The notes under the pieces were generated by a model that saw only the letters and a program-made list of their open reading frames with translations, did not search any database and was not told where the DNA came from. This document shows positions 16,633 through 24,666 of a stretch of 32,568 nt of DNA, one piece after another (positions within the stretch are counted from its first letter, which is position 1; each line of letters starts with the position of its first letter). The translations under genes were made by a program, and so were the position numbers. The stretch is taken from assembly GCF_904842695.1 (NCBI RefSeq), contig NZ_CAJGWQ010000020.1, forward strand, positions 1 to 32,568, read 5' to 3'. Source of the stretch: Gulosibacter hominis. Its GTDB lineage: Bacteria; Actinomycetota; Actinomycetes; Actinomycetales; Microbacteriaceae.

Positions 16633-17265
16633 ATGAGCAATGCGAATGACCGGCTGGTGTGGATTGACTGCGAAATGACCGGGCTCGACCCGCAAATCGA
16701 CGAGCTGGTTGAGGTTGCGGTATTCGTCACCGACTTCGAACTCAATGTGCTCGATACTGAGGGGCTCAGCGTGGTCATTAAGCCATCACAGGCGGCCCTC
16801 GACCACATGAACGATTTTGTCACCGAGATGCACCGCACCTCGGGGCTGTCCGAAGAAATCCCGCACGGCATTTCGCTGGCCGATGCGCAACAGCAGGTGC
16901 TCGACTATGTGAAGCGGTTTGTGCCCGCAGCCAAGCAGGCACCACTTGCCGGCAACACAATCGGCACCGACCGCATGTTCCTCGCCCGCTACATGCCCGA
17001 GCTGGATGAATTCCTGCACTATCGCAATATCGACGTGTCAACGTTCAAAGAGCTCGCCCGCCGCTGGTACCCGCGCATCTACTTCCAGTCGCCCGAAAAA
17101 CACGGCGGGCACCGCGCCGCCGCCGACATCCTCGAATCGATTCGCGAACTGCGTTATTACCGCGCGGCAATGTGCATCCCCCAGCCCGGCCCCAGCAGCA
17201 CCGAGTTGAAGGAAACCTCCAAGCAGGTTGCGGATGAGTTCGCGCCGCTACTCGAACGCGATTAG
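16633..17265 (+). CDS. orn: Oligoribonuclease
   Basis: A 210-residue 3'-to-5' exoribonuclease that degrades short oligonucleotides (2-5 nt), including pGpG, to mononucleotides. The DEDDh exonuclease motifs are intact: IDCEMTGLD with Asp12 and Glu14, the GTDRMFLARYMPELD block, and KHGGHRAAADILESI with the catalytic His and Asp. Length is slightly above the E. coli enzyme because of a C-terminal tail. The frame opens at 16609, but ATG 16633 is the family start and has a -10 box exactly 7 nt upstream. It lies between two tRNA genes and stands alone. Confidence 0.94.
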   Translation: MSNANDRLVWIDCEMTGLDPQIDELVEVAVFVTDFELNVLDTEGLSVVIKPSQAALDHMNDFVTEMHRTSGLSEEIPHGISLADAQQQVLDYVKRFVPAAKQAPLAGNTIGTDRMFLARYMPELDEFLHYRNIDVSTFKELARRWYPRIYFQSPEKHGGHRAAADILESIRELRYYRAAMCIPQPGPSSTELKETSKQVADEFAPLLERD

Positions 17266-17342
17266 CTAGCCGCGCCGCCGAGTCGCTATGTGCCGAGAAT
17301 TGGGCTATCATGGCCAAGTTGCATGCGTGAGCAAACAACATG

Positions 17343-17418
17343 GCGGACGTAGCTCAGTTGGTAGAGCGCTTGGTTGTGGTCCAGGAGGTCGCGGGTTCAA
17401 AACCCGTCGTTCGCCCCA
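17343..17418 (+). tRNA. tRNA-His (anticodon GTG)
   Basis: The acceptor GCGGACG pairs with CGTTCGC, the anticodon loop carries GTG (TTGTGGT), and the T-arm is GCGGGTTCAAAACCCGT. A G at 17342 can supply the extra G-1 typical of tRNA-His, opposite C73 at 17415. The CCA end is encoded (17416-17418). Confidence 0.95.
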
Positions 17419-17485
17419 ATACTTCTGTGTTCGCTTCTAATGCTGTCAGCGCTTCGTAGTTTCATCTGAACTCGAACGACTCCCC

Positions 17486-17515
17486 TTCGCACCGTTTAGT
17501 TCAAGACAGTAAAAT
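17486..17515 (+). promoter_or_regulatory. Putative promoter of the Fic/VbhA locus
   Basis: TTCGCA (17486-17491), an 18-nt spacer and TAAAAT (17510-17515) lie 31 bp before the antitoxin ATG. The predicted transcript starts near 17522 and includes the strong SD at 17532-17540. Confidence 0.45.
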
Positions 17516-17546
17516 GGCGAGCAGCAGACTTAGGAAAGGGCACATC

Positions 17547-17756
17547 ATGAGCACTTCCTCTATCACCACTACGGCATCCGCCACTATGACAGCCACTGAG
17601 CGTGAAGCGCTCGTAGCCGAGGCGATTCACAGCGGTGAAATGGAAGGCCTGCGTGTCGATCCAGTCACCCGTGAAGACGCGCAGGAGTACATCACCGGAC
17701 AAATCAGCTCGGATGAGCTTGTCGCCCGCGCACGCGCACGCTATGGCCTCGCCTGA
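17547..17756 (+). CDS. VbhA-like antitoxin of a Fic toxin
   Basis: A 69-residue antitoxin. The core (TATEREALVAEAIHSGEMEGLRV) carries the class-I Fic inhibitory motif [S/T]xxxE[G/N] as Ser29-Gly-Glu-Met-Glu33-Gly34. In this family the Glu enters the Fic active site and blocks productive ATP binding. The C-terminal part (YITGQISSDELVARARARYG) is typical of VbhA-family proteins. ATG 17547 is chosen because AGGAAAGGG lies 6 nt upstream; the in-frame ATG at 17514 falls inside the -10 box. The toxin ATG (17743) lies inside this gene, overlapping its last 14 nt. Confidence 0.85.
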   Translation: MSTSSITTTASATMTATEREALVAEAIHSGEMEGLRVDPVTREDAQEYITGQISSDELVARARARYGLA

Positions 17757-18434
17757 TTTTTTGGTTGACCCGTATATTGACCCCGATTCGGGCCTGTTAC
17801 GAAACTTGGTCGGCGCCCGGACTCAGCGCGCCTTGTGCAGCTCGTGGATCACCCGGTGAAACCGACTGGCGATCTCGAAGAATTACGTGCGATTCACCGC
17901 CACCTGTTTCAGGATGTCTATGCCTGGGCGGGTGAGCTGCGCACCGTTGACATCCGCAAAAACGAAGATGGCGCGCAGTTCTTCCTACCGGTGTCGATGA
18001 TCGAACGCGCGGCGATGTTTGCGGCCAAAGAGCTCCGCGATGACAATGAGCTGCAGGGCCTCCCCCGTAACGAGTTCATCGAACGACTGGCCTACCACTA
18101 CGATGCCTTCAACTACATCCACCCATTTCGTGAAGGTAATGGTCGGACTCAACGGGTGTTCTGGAGCCGAATCGCACGCGCCGCGGGGTGGCAGCTCGAC
18201 TGGCGTGCCGTGCGCGGCTCGACCAACGATCGAGCTGGTCGCGCGGCCTCAGATCAACGCGATTTCGCACCATTACACGATATGTTCGACCGAGTTGTCA
18301 CCGCCGCAAAACCGCAGCGTGAATTCGATGCGGCATGGCGCGGCCTGGAGCACGCAAGGCTCGCTTTTCGCACCATCGATGTAAAAACAGGCGAAAAACC
18401 GGACACACTCGACGAGAAAGCTAGAGACGAATGA
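17743..18434 (+). pseudogene. Fic family AMPylating toxin, reading frame broken near the N-terminus
   Basis: Fic enzymes transfer AMP to target proteins. The expected start, ATG 17743, overlaps the antitoxin and reads MASPDFLVDPYIDPDSGLLR, then NLVGART, but stops at 17857-17859. The rest continues in another frame (about 17823-18434), reading ARLVQLVDHPVKPTGDL onward. The active site HPFREGNGRTQR is intact (18120-18155), as is the flap region (FFLPVSMIERA). Homologues I recall have about a dozen more residues between the two pieces, so a deletion of 3n+1 bases near 17815-17835 best explains this. The only in-frame start downstream is GTG 17835, giving 199 residues, without SD. It may be inactive, or a weakly made short Fic. 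Confidence 0.7.
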
Positions 18435-18480
18435 GTGATAACTCAGCAAGTGTTCGCACGGCCCCGTTTTTGGAGGCAGC

Positions 18481-18831
18481 ATGATCGAGCTCAGCGCCGA
18501 AGATTTTGAACAGCTTGTCGTGAGCGAACTCGACGCGCTCCCCGACCGGGTGGTTGACGGCCTCGACAATGTGGTGTTCCTGATCGAAGATCGACCGCCC
18601 GACGGGTCGCTCGACATGCTCGGCGTATACGAAGGATTCGATCTCACCGAACGCGGCGCATACGGCTACGGCGAACTGCCCGACCGCATCATCCTGTTTC
18701 GCGAGCCGCTACTGGCAATCTGCGAAACCATCGAGGAGCTTCGCGATGAGGTGCACATCACGCTCGTCCACGAAATCGCGCATTACTACGGCATCGACGA
18801 CGAACAGCTTCACGAACTCGGTTGGGGATAA
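18481..18831 (+). CDS. Metallopeptidase family protein (zincin-like, PF06262 type)
   Basis: A 116-residue single-domain protein with the zinc motif HEIAH (97-101) followed by YYGIDDEQLHELG, the extended signature of the small actinobacterial and proteobacterial zincin_1/DUF1025 family. The N-terminal half has the usual pattern (DALPDRVVDGLDNVVFLIEDRP, LGVYEG, PDRIILFREPL). It has no signal peptide, so it is cytoplasmic. Substrate unknown. ATG 18481 has TGGAGG 5 nt upstream. It lies 46 bp after the Fic gene and could share its transcript. Confidence 0.88.
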   Translation: MIELSAEDFEQLVVSELDALPDRVVDGLDNVVFLIEDRPPDGSLDMLGVYEGFDLTERGAYGYGELPDRIILFREPLLAICETIEELRDEVHITLVHEIAHYYGIDDEQLHELGWG

Positions 18832-18970
18832 CGCATCCCGGGAACTTTCCGCCGCACTCGTTCCTCATAATTGGATGGTGCCCGTTCAGCGCGCCGACTC
18901 AGTCTCCCGATAGGTTGTCCGCACCGAGTCGACCTTCGATTCCCGAATCTGCCAGCAGAAAGAGTGTTCG

Positions 18971-19291
18971 ATGTCATTCCCTCAGATGAACTATCAGCCC
19001 GCGCATCAGCCCGTCCCGCCGTACGGCTATAACGCTCAGCCGCCGGAAGACCCCGAGGGGCTCGGCAGCTGGATTCTCACGCTTTTTGTTGCCGGCCTCC
19101 CACTCATCGGGTTCATCTATCTGCTGGTGCTTGCCTTCGGCTCTGATAGTTCCAAAGCCAAACAAAACTTCGCCCGCGCCTCGCTCATCCTCGGACTCGT
19201 GGCGTTTGTCATCATGTTCGTGGTGTTCATCGTGATCGGGGCCACTGTTGGGTTCGCCGCATTCTCGGTTGTGAACATGAGCGACTACTAA
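18971..19291 (+). CDS. Small membrane protein with Pro/Tyr-rich N-terminus
   Basis: A 106-residue protein with a Gln/Pro/Tyr-rich cytoplasmic-type N-terminus (about 1-30) followed by two hydrophobic segments (about 34-56 and 68-98) joined by a short basic loop (SDSSKAKQNFARASL). This is the layout of many actinobacterial DUF4870-like or DUF4190-like membrane proteins, but I cannot name a family with confidence. Function unknown. It starts 139 bp after the zincin gene with a weak AGAAAGAG upstream, and converges on the P-loop gene. Confidence 0.7.
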   Translation: MSFPQMNYQPAHQPVPPYGYNAQPPEDPEGLGSWILTLFVAGLPLIGFIYLLVLAFGSDSSKAKQNFARASLILGLVAFVIMFVVFIVIGATVGFAAFSVVNMSDY

Positions 19292-19301
19292 CTCCGGCCG
19301 C

Positions 19302-19889
19302 TTACTCGAGTCGGCCCTCGCTGCCGGGCGACTTCGCGAAGCCCCGCTGCCCGAGCAGCCTGTGCACCGCATCGATATCGCCCGGCATTTCGAATGTCGC
19401 ATCCGCCAGCTGGGCCGGCGCCTCCAACGCGTAGAGGGCGTCTTCCTGCGCGCGCCAGCCCTCCCACCAGTCGTCGGAGCCGTCACGTCTGCGGGCGCGA
19501 TCGCGCCGCAACGATTCGGATGCATCCAGCCAGAGCGAGGCATCGGCATACGGCAGCGATGCCCGGGTAATCGCCCCGCATCCCTCCACGATGAGATCGG
19601 GTTCGGGGGCAAGCATTGCGCCATCATGAAAACCGCCGCGGTGCCAATCCCACTCGCGCAACCGCACCCGCTCGCCGCGCGCCCGCGGCGCGAGCACCGC
19701 ATCCACCAGCCACCGTGCCCCGGCACTCAGTCCCTCCCAGCCGGGATAAAAATGCTCGACATGCACCAGCTCGCAACCGTACTCACGGGCGAGCGTGCGG
19801 GCCAGCTCGGTCTTGCCGGCACCAGATCGGCCATCAATAAGCAGCGTCCGGCCACAGGGTCGGCTGGATGCACGCGGTGCGACGGTCAT
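19302..19889 (-). CDS. P-loop ATP-binding protein, uridine/nucleoside kinase-like
   Basis: A 195-residue cytoplasmic protein with Walker A GRSGAGKTE at 20-28, a Walker B-like strand (DLIVEGCGA) and an Arg-rich lid (SLRRDRARRRDGSDDWW). This matches the (d)NMP/uridine-kinase-like fold often annotated 'ATP-binding protein' in actinobacteria. The Trp- and acid-rich region after the P-loop (HVEHFYPGWEGLSAG) may bind the acceptor. Substrate unknown. The frame extends to a TTG at 19928, but ATG 19889 is preferred: a TAGGTT box lies 7 nt upstream, indicating a leaderless start. Confidence 0.75.
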   Translation of the reverse strand: MTVAPRASSRPCGRTLLIDGRSGAGKTELARTLAREYGCELVHVEHFYPGWEGLSAGARWLVDAVLAPRARGERVRLREWDWHRGGFHDGAMLAPEPDLIVEGCGAITRASLPYADASLWLDASESLRRDRARRRDGSDDWWEGWRAQEDALYALEAPAQLADATFEMPGDIDAVHRLLGQRGFAKSPGSEGRLE

Positions 19890-19896
19890 AGCAGCG

Positions 19897-19902
19897 AACC
19901 TA
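19897..19902 (-). promoter_or_regulatory. Leaderless -10 box of the P-loop gene
   Basis: TAGGTT on the minus strand is followed by 7 nt and then ATG 19889; no SD. It supports the shorter start over the TTG at 19928. Confidence 0.5.
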
Positions 19903-20005
19903 CCCTGATTTGCTTTGCCAACCGGCAACCCACCGGTTACCGAAGCTCAGCGTTCCTGTCAGGGCAGCGCTCTATGGTTAGGGGCCTAAGAAAGGAACCT
20001 CGTTC

Positions 20006-22243
20006 ATGTCGCAAACCGAAACTCCGCACAGTTGGCCGGGCCAGCCATACCCGCTGGGGGCCACCTTCGATGGCACCGGCACCAACTTCGCCATCTATTC
20101 GGGCGGGGCAGAAAAGGTTGAACTGTGCCTGTTCGACCAGGACGGCACCGAAACCCGGGTGCGGCTTTTTGAACAGGATGCGTTTGTGTGGCACTGCTAC
20201 CTGCCGCAGGTGCAGCCCGGTCAGCTCTATGGCTACCGAATTCACGGCGCCTACGACCCCGCAACCGGCCACCGGTTCAACCCCAACAAACTGGTGCTCG
20301 ACCCGTACGCCAAAGCCATCACCGGCAATATCGAGTGGAACCAGGCGGTTTTTTCTTATAACTTCGGCGACCCCGACTCGCGCAATGACGAAGACTCAGC
20401 CAAGTACATGCCCAAGGGCGTGGTGATTAACCCGTTTTTCGACTGGGACGGCGACCGTCTCCCGCGCATCCCCTACGCCGATTCGGTCATCTACGAGGCG
20501 CATGTCAAGGGGCTCACGCAGCTGCATCCCGACATTCCCGAATCGATGCGCGGCACCTATGCTGGCGTGGCGCACCCGGCGGTAATCGAGCATCTCAAGC
20601 GCCTCGGCGTCACCGCACTCGAGCTCATGCCCGTGCACGAATTTGTGCACGACTCGACACTCGCCGAGAAGGGCCTGCGCAACTACTGGGGCTACAACAC
20701 CCTCAACTTTTTTGCGCCGCACGGCGACTACTCCTCCACCGGCGACAATGGCCAGCAGGTCCAGGAGTTCAAGAGCATGGTGAAAACCCTGCACGCCAAC
20801 GGCATCGAGGTCATCCTCGACGTGGTCTACAACCACACGGCCGAAGGCAACCACCTGGGCCCGACCCTCAGCTGGCGCGGTATCGACAACGCGGCCTATT
20901 ACCGACTCGAACCCGATGCGCGCTACTACACCGACTACACCGGCACCGGTAACTCGCTCAATATGCGTCACCCGCACTCGCTGCAGCTGATCATGGACTC
21001 GCTGCGCTACTGGGTGACCGAGATGCACGTCGACGGTTTCCGCTTCGACCTCGCCTCAACCCTCGCGCGAGAGCTGCACGATGTCGACAAGCTTTCGTCG
21101 TTCTTTGACCTTGTGCAGCAAGACCCGATCGTCTCGCAGGCGAAACTCATTGCTGAGCCTTGGGATGTGGGCCCCGGCGGCTACCAGGTGGGTAACTTCC
21201 CGCCGCTGTGGACCGAGTGGAACGGCAAATACCGTGACACTGTGCGTGATTTTTGGCGCGGTGAGCCCTCAACACTCGGCGAGTTCGCCACCCGCGTCAC
21301 CGGCTCGGCAGATCTGTATGAGCGGTCGGGCCGGCGCCCGGTGGCGTCGATCAACTTCGTCACCGCCCACGACGGGTTCACCCTGCGTGACCTGGTGTCA
21401 TACAACGACAAACACAATGACGCCAACGGTGAAGACAACCGTGACGGTGAATCGCACAACCGGTCGTGGAACTGCGGGGCCGAGGGCCCGACCGATGACC
21501 CCGCGATTAACGAGCTGCGTGCCCGCCAGCAGCGCAATTTCATCGCCACGCTGCTGCTGTCGCAGGGGGTTCCCATGCTCAGCCACGGTGATGAACTCGG
21601 CCGCACCCAGCAGGGAAACAACAACACCTACGCGCAAGACAGTGAGCTGTCGTGGATTAATTGGGAGCACGCCGACAAACCGCTCATGGAGTTCACGCGC
21701 GCACTCGCGGCACTGCGCCACGAGCATCCCACCTTCCGCCGTCACCACTTCTTTAATGGCCGCGTTGCCAAACGCGGCGAGGGTGAGGGGCTGGCGGATG
21801 TGATCTGGCTGTCGACCGATGGCAGCCAAATGTCGGATGAAGCCTGGAACGAAGCATTCGTGCGCGCCGTTGGGCTATTTCTCAACGGGGATGCGATTGC
21901 CGGTCGAGATGCGCGCGGCGAACGCATCCGCGACAAGAGTTTCATCATCTATTTCAATGCCTCAGAAAACGATGTCGAAACTCGCCTCCCCAACGCCGAT
22001 CTTGATTTCCGGTGGGAGCCGGTGATTGACACTGCCGGGAAGGCAACCCAGCTCGGTGCGCTCGGTCCCGGTGATACGTTCACCCTCGTTTCTCGGTCGC
22101 TGGTGCTGCTCCGTGAGTTCACCGAACCCGAGCCCGAACCCGATCACTCGGTTGCGGCTTCGGTTGCCACCACCACGCAGGCAATTCCGATCATCACGCA
22201 GGCAAACGAGCAGGCGTCGATATCAGACCCCACCGACCAGTAA
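20006..22243 (+). CDS. treX: Glycogen debranching enzyme TreX/GlgX type
   Basis: A 745-residue GH13 (subfamily 11-like) isoamylase that cuts alpha-1,6 branches of glycogen and frees linear maltodextrins for TreY. An N-terminal CBM48 domain (about 10-110, GTNFAIYSGGAEKVELCLFD) precedes the barrel: DVVYNHTAEG, nucleophile Asp in VDGFRFDLAS (about 348), acid Glu in LIAEPWDVGPGGYQVG (about 384) and the third Asp in TAHDGFTL (about 456). The C-terminus carries an unusual low-complexity tail of about 45 residues (EPEPEPDHS, then Ala/Thr/Gln-rich). ATG 20006 has AAGGAA upstream. It is the first gene of treX-treY-treZ. Confidence 0.94.
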   Translation: MSQTETPHSWPGQPYPLGATFDGTGTNFAIYSGGAEKVELCLFDQDGTETRVRLFEQDAFVWHCYLPQVQPGQLYGYRIHGAYDPATGHRFNPNKLVLDPYAKAITGNIEWNQAVFSYNFGDPDSRNDEDSAKYMPKGVVINPFFDWDGDRLPRIPYADSVIYEAHVKGLTQLHPDIPESMRGTYAGVAHPAVIEHLKRLGVTALELMPVHEFVHDSTLAEKGLRNYWGYNTLNFFAPHGDYSSTGDNGQQVQEFKSMVKTLHANGIEVILDVVYNHTAEGNHLGPTLSWRGIDNAAYYRLEPDARYYTDYTGTGNSLNMRHPHSLQLIMDSLRYWVTEMHVDGFRFDLASTLARELHDVDKLSSFFDLVQQDPIVSQAKLIAEPWDVGPGGYQVGNFPPLWTEWNGKYRDTVRDFWRGEPSTLGEFATRVTGSADLYERSGRRPVASINFVTAHDGFTLRDLVSYNDKHNDANGEDNRDGESHNRSWNCGAEGPTDDPAINELRARQQRNFIATLLLSQGVPMLSHGDELGRTQQGNNNTYAQDSELSWINWEHADKPLMEFTRALAALRHEHPTFRRHHFFNGRVAKRGEGEGLADVIWLSTDGSQMSDEAWNEAFVRAVGLFLNGDAIAGRDARGERIRDKSFIIYFNASENDVETRLPNADLDFRWEPVIDTAGKATQLGALGPGDTFTLVSRSLVLLREFTEPEPEPDHSVAASVATTTQAIPIITQANEQASISDPTDQ

Positions 22244-22285
22244 CCGCCAGCTGTCAATCGCGAAACCGCAAAGGAGCGAGCAACT

Positions 22286-24619
22286 ATGTCGGATCCGCAG
22301 TCATCGACCGTTGAGCGTCGGGTACCAAAGAGCACCTACCGGCTTCAGCTAACCCCCGAGTTTGGTTTCACAGCGGCCACCGCGCAGCTGCCCTATCTCT
22401 CCCAGCTCGGTGTCGACTGGATCTATCTGTCGCCCGTACTGCAGTCGACCAGCGGCTCGCAGCACGGCTACGACGTGGTTGACCCCACCCGTGTTGATGC
22501 AGCCCGCGGCGGCCGTGAACAGTTCGTGCGGCTGTGCGAGACGGCACACGAGTTCGGCATGGGCGTGTTGGTCGACATCGTGCCCAACCATATGGGGATC
22601 AGCGTGCCGCGCGAAAACCCCTGGTGGTGGGATGTGTTGCGGCACGGGCGTGATTCGACCTATGCCGAATTTTTCGATATTGATTGGGATGCTGGCGACG
22701 GTAAGCTGCTCATCCCCATCATCGGTGATGACGATATGCCCGAGCAGCCCGGCGATCCCATCAAACATGTCACCGTCGATGCTGATGCCGGGGTGCTGCG
22801 CTACTGGGATCTCGAGTTTCCACTCTCCCCCGGAACCGCAAGCGAAGACATCCGCACCACACACGCCAATCAGCACTACCGACTGGTGCACTGGCGGCTC
22901 GGTGACCACGCGCTGAACTACCGCCGGTTTTTTACGGTCACCACGCTTGCCGGCCTGCGTGTTGAACGTGACGAGGTGTGGGATGCGGCGCACGCCGAGA
23001 TCCTCTCGTGGCTGCGTGAGGGGCTCGTTGACGGGTTGCGCATTGACCATCCCGACGGACTGCGTGACCCGGCCGGCTATCTCGAGCGGCTTCGCGAGCG
23101 CACCGGTGGCGCCTATGTGATCGTCGAAAAAATTCTCGAACCCGGTGAGCAGCTGCCTGACTGGGCGTGCGAGGGCACCACCGGGTATGACGCGCTTGCT
23201 GCCACCGAACGACTCTTCGTGGATGCCGACGGAATTGCCGATCTCGAGCAGGCGGCCGCCGCGCTGTCGTCCCGCGATCTTGACGATTGGGATACGCTCA
23301 TCCACCACTGCAAGCGTGACGTCGCCGATGATGCATTGCAGGCTGAACTGCGCCGGGTAACTCGTGAACTGGATGACGCGAGCGACCAGACGCTCGATGC
23401 GCTGAGCGAAATTGCGGCGAATTTCAGTGTCTACCGCACCTATTTGCCGCACGGCGCCGAACTGCTCGAGCAGGCCGCGCGCAATGCCGCCGATTGGCAT
23501 CCAGATCTGGCCGGCGAAATCGAACGGCTGCTGCGAGTGCTGCGCGACCCGGCGCATCCCGCCGCGCTTCGCTGGCAACAAACCACCGGCATGATCATGG
23601 CGAAGGCGGTAGAAGACCGGGCCTTCTATCGGTTTTCGCGCCTCACCTCGCTCAACGAGGTCGGTGGCGACCCGAGCCATTTAGCCACGAGCGTGGCTGA
23701 CTTCCACGCCGCTCAGCAGGCGCGGCTTGCACGCTGGCCACACGCACAAACCACCCTGACCACGCACGACACCAAGCGTTCGGAAGACACTCGAGCACGG
23801 ATTGACGTGCTGAGTGAGATGCCCGATGACTGGGCCGAAGCGCTGCACGAGCTGCTTGAAATTCAGCCGATTGAAAACCCCGCCTTCGCCAATTTGATCT
23901 GGCAGGCCGTTGTGGGTGCGTGGCCGGCGTCACGCGAGCGGCTGCACGACTACGCCACTAAGGCGGCTCGTGAGTCTGGTGAAATCACCACCTGGACCGC
24001 AGTTGATGAGCAGTATGAGGCCAGTGTGCACGGGGCCATCGATGCCGCCTTCGATCACCCCGCTGCTCGGGCGATTATTACCCGGCTGCACGAAAAAATC
24101 ACGCCGCATGGCTACCACAACTCGCTGGTGATGAAAGCGATCCAGTTGCTTGCACCGGGGGTGCCGGATGTGTATCAGGGCACCGAGCTGTGGGACCGCT
24201 CACTCGTCGACCCCGACAACCGCCGCCCGGTCGATTGGGCCGCCCGGCAGGCGGCACTCGACGCGATCGGGAAGGGCGCCCGCCCGGCACTCGACGAGAC
24301 CGGCGCAACCAAACTCATGGTGGTTACCGCTGCACTGCGGTTACGGCGCAAACTGCCCGAACGGTTTACGCAGTACACACCCCTGACGGTGACCGGCGCG
24401 GCACAAGACCACGCGGTGGCGTTTGACCGCGGCGGAGTCGCACTCGTTGGTGCTATTCGCCCGGTGGGACTCGCCGAGGGCGGCGGCTGGCATGGCACGA
24501 CCGTCTCGCTTCCCGAAGGACGCTGGCTCGATCAGCTCACCGGCCGGGAGTTCAGTGGCGAGGCGCTGCTTGCCAGCATGCTTGATGAGTTGCCGGTGGC
24601 AATACTGGTGCGGTTTTAG
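22286..24619 (+). CDS. treY: Maltooligosyl trehalose synthase
   Basis: A 777-residue GH13 enzyme that isomerises the reducing-end alpha-1,4 bond of maltodextrins into alpha,alpha-1,1, giving maltooligosyl-trehalose. Signatures: STYRLQLTPEFGF at the start, YLSPVLQSTSGSQHGYDVVDP, VDIVPNHMG, the catalytic Asp in LRIDHPDGL (about 254), Glu in VIVEKIL (about 281) and Asp in TTHDTKRSED (about 495), then YQGTELWDRSLVDPDNRRPVD. Length is normal. ATG 22286 has AAGGAG 10 nt upstream; it follows treX by 42 bp. Confidence 0.96.
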   Translation: MSDPQSSTVERRVPKSTYRLQLTPEFGFTAATAQLPYLSQLGVDWIYLSPVLQSTSGSQHGYDVVDPTRVDAARGGREQFVRLCETAHEFGMGVLVDIVPNHMGISVPRENPWWWDVLRHGRDSTYAEFFDIDWDAGDGKLLIPIIGDDDMPEQPGDPIKHVTVDADAGVLRYWDLEFPLSPGTASEDIRTTHANQHYRLVHWRLGDHALNYRRFFTVTTLAGLRVERDEVWDAAHAEILSWLREGLVDGLRIDHPDGLRDPAGYLERLRERTGGAYVIVEKILEPGEQLPDWACEGTTGYDALAATERLFVDADGIADLEQAAAALSSRDLDDWDTLIHHCKRDVADDALQAELRRVTRELDDASDQTLDALSEIAANFSVYRTYLPHGAELLEQAARNAADWHPDLAGEIERLLRVLRDPAHPAALRWQQTTGMIMAKAVEDRAFYRFSRLTSLNEVGGDPSHLATSVADFHAAQQARLARWPHAQTTLTTHDTKRSEDTRARIDVLSEMPDDWAEALHELLEIQPIENPAFANLIWQAVVGAWPASRERLHDYATKAARESGEITTWTAVDEQYEASVHGAIDAAFDHPAARAIITRLHEKITPHGYHNSLVMKAIQLLAPGVPDVYQGTELWDRSLVDPDNRRPVDWAARQAALDAIGKGARPALDETGATKLMVVTAALRLRRKLPERFTQYTPLTVTGAAQDHAVAFDRGGVALVGAIRPVGLAEGGGWHGTTVSLPEGRWLDQLTGREFSGEALLASMLDELPVAILVRF

Positions 24620-24666
24620 CGGCTTGCGAGCCGGTTAACGTCGATCGATTTTAAGGAGCCCCCGCC

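Noticed and set aside
17514-17546. ATG 17514 as antitoxin start
   Set aside because: This ATG overlaps the predicted -10 box; ATG 17547 has a strong SD.
17416-18480. tRNA-His attachment site of a genomic island
   Set aside because: No integrase gene and no copy of the tRNA 3' end were seen downstream.
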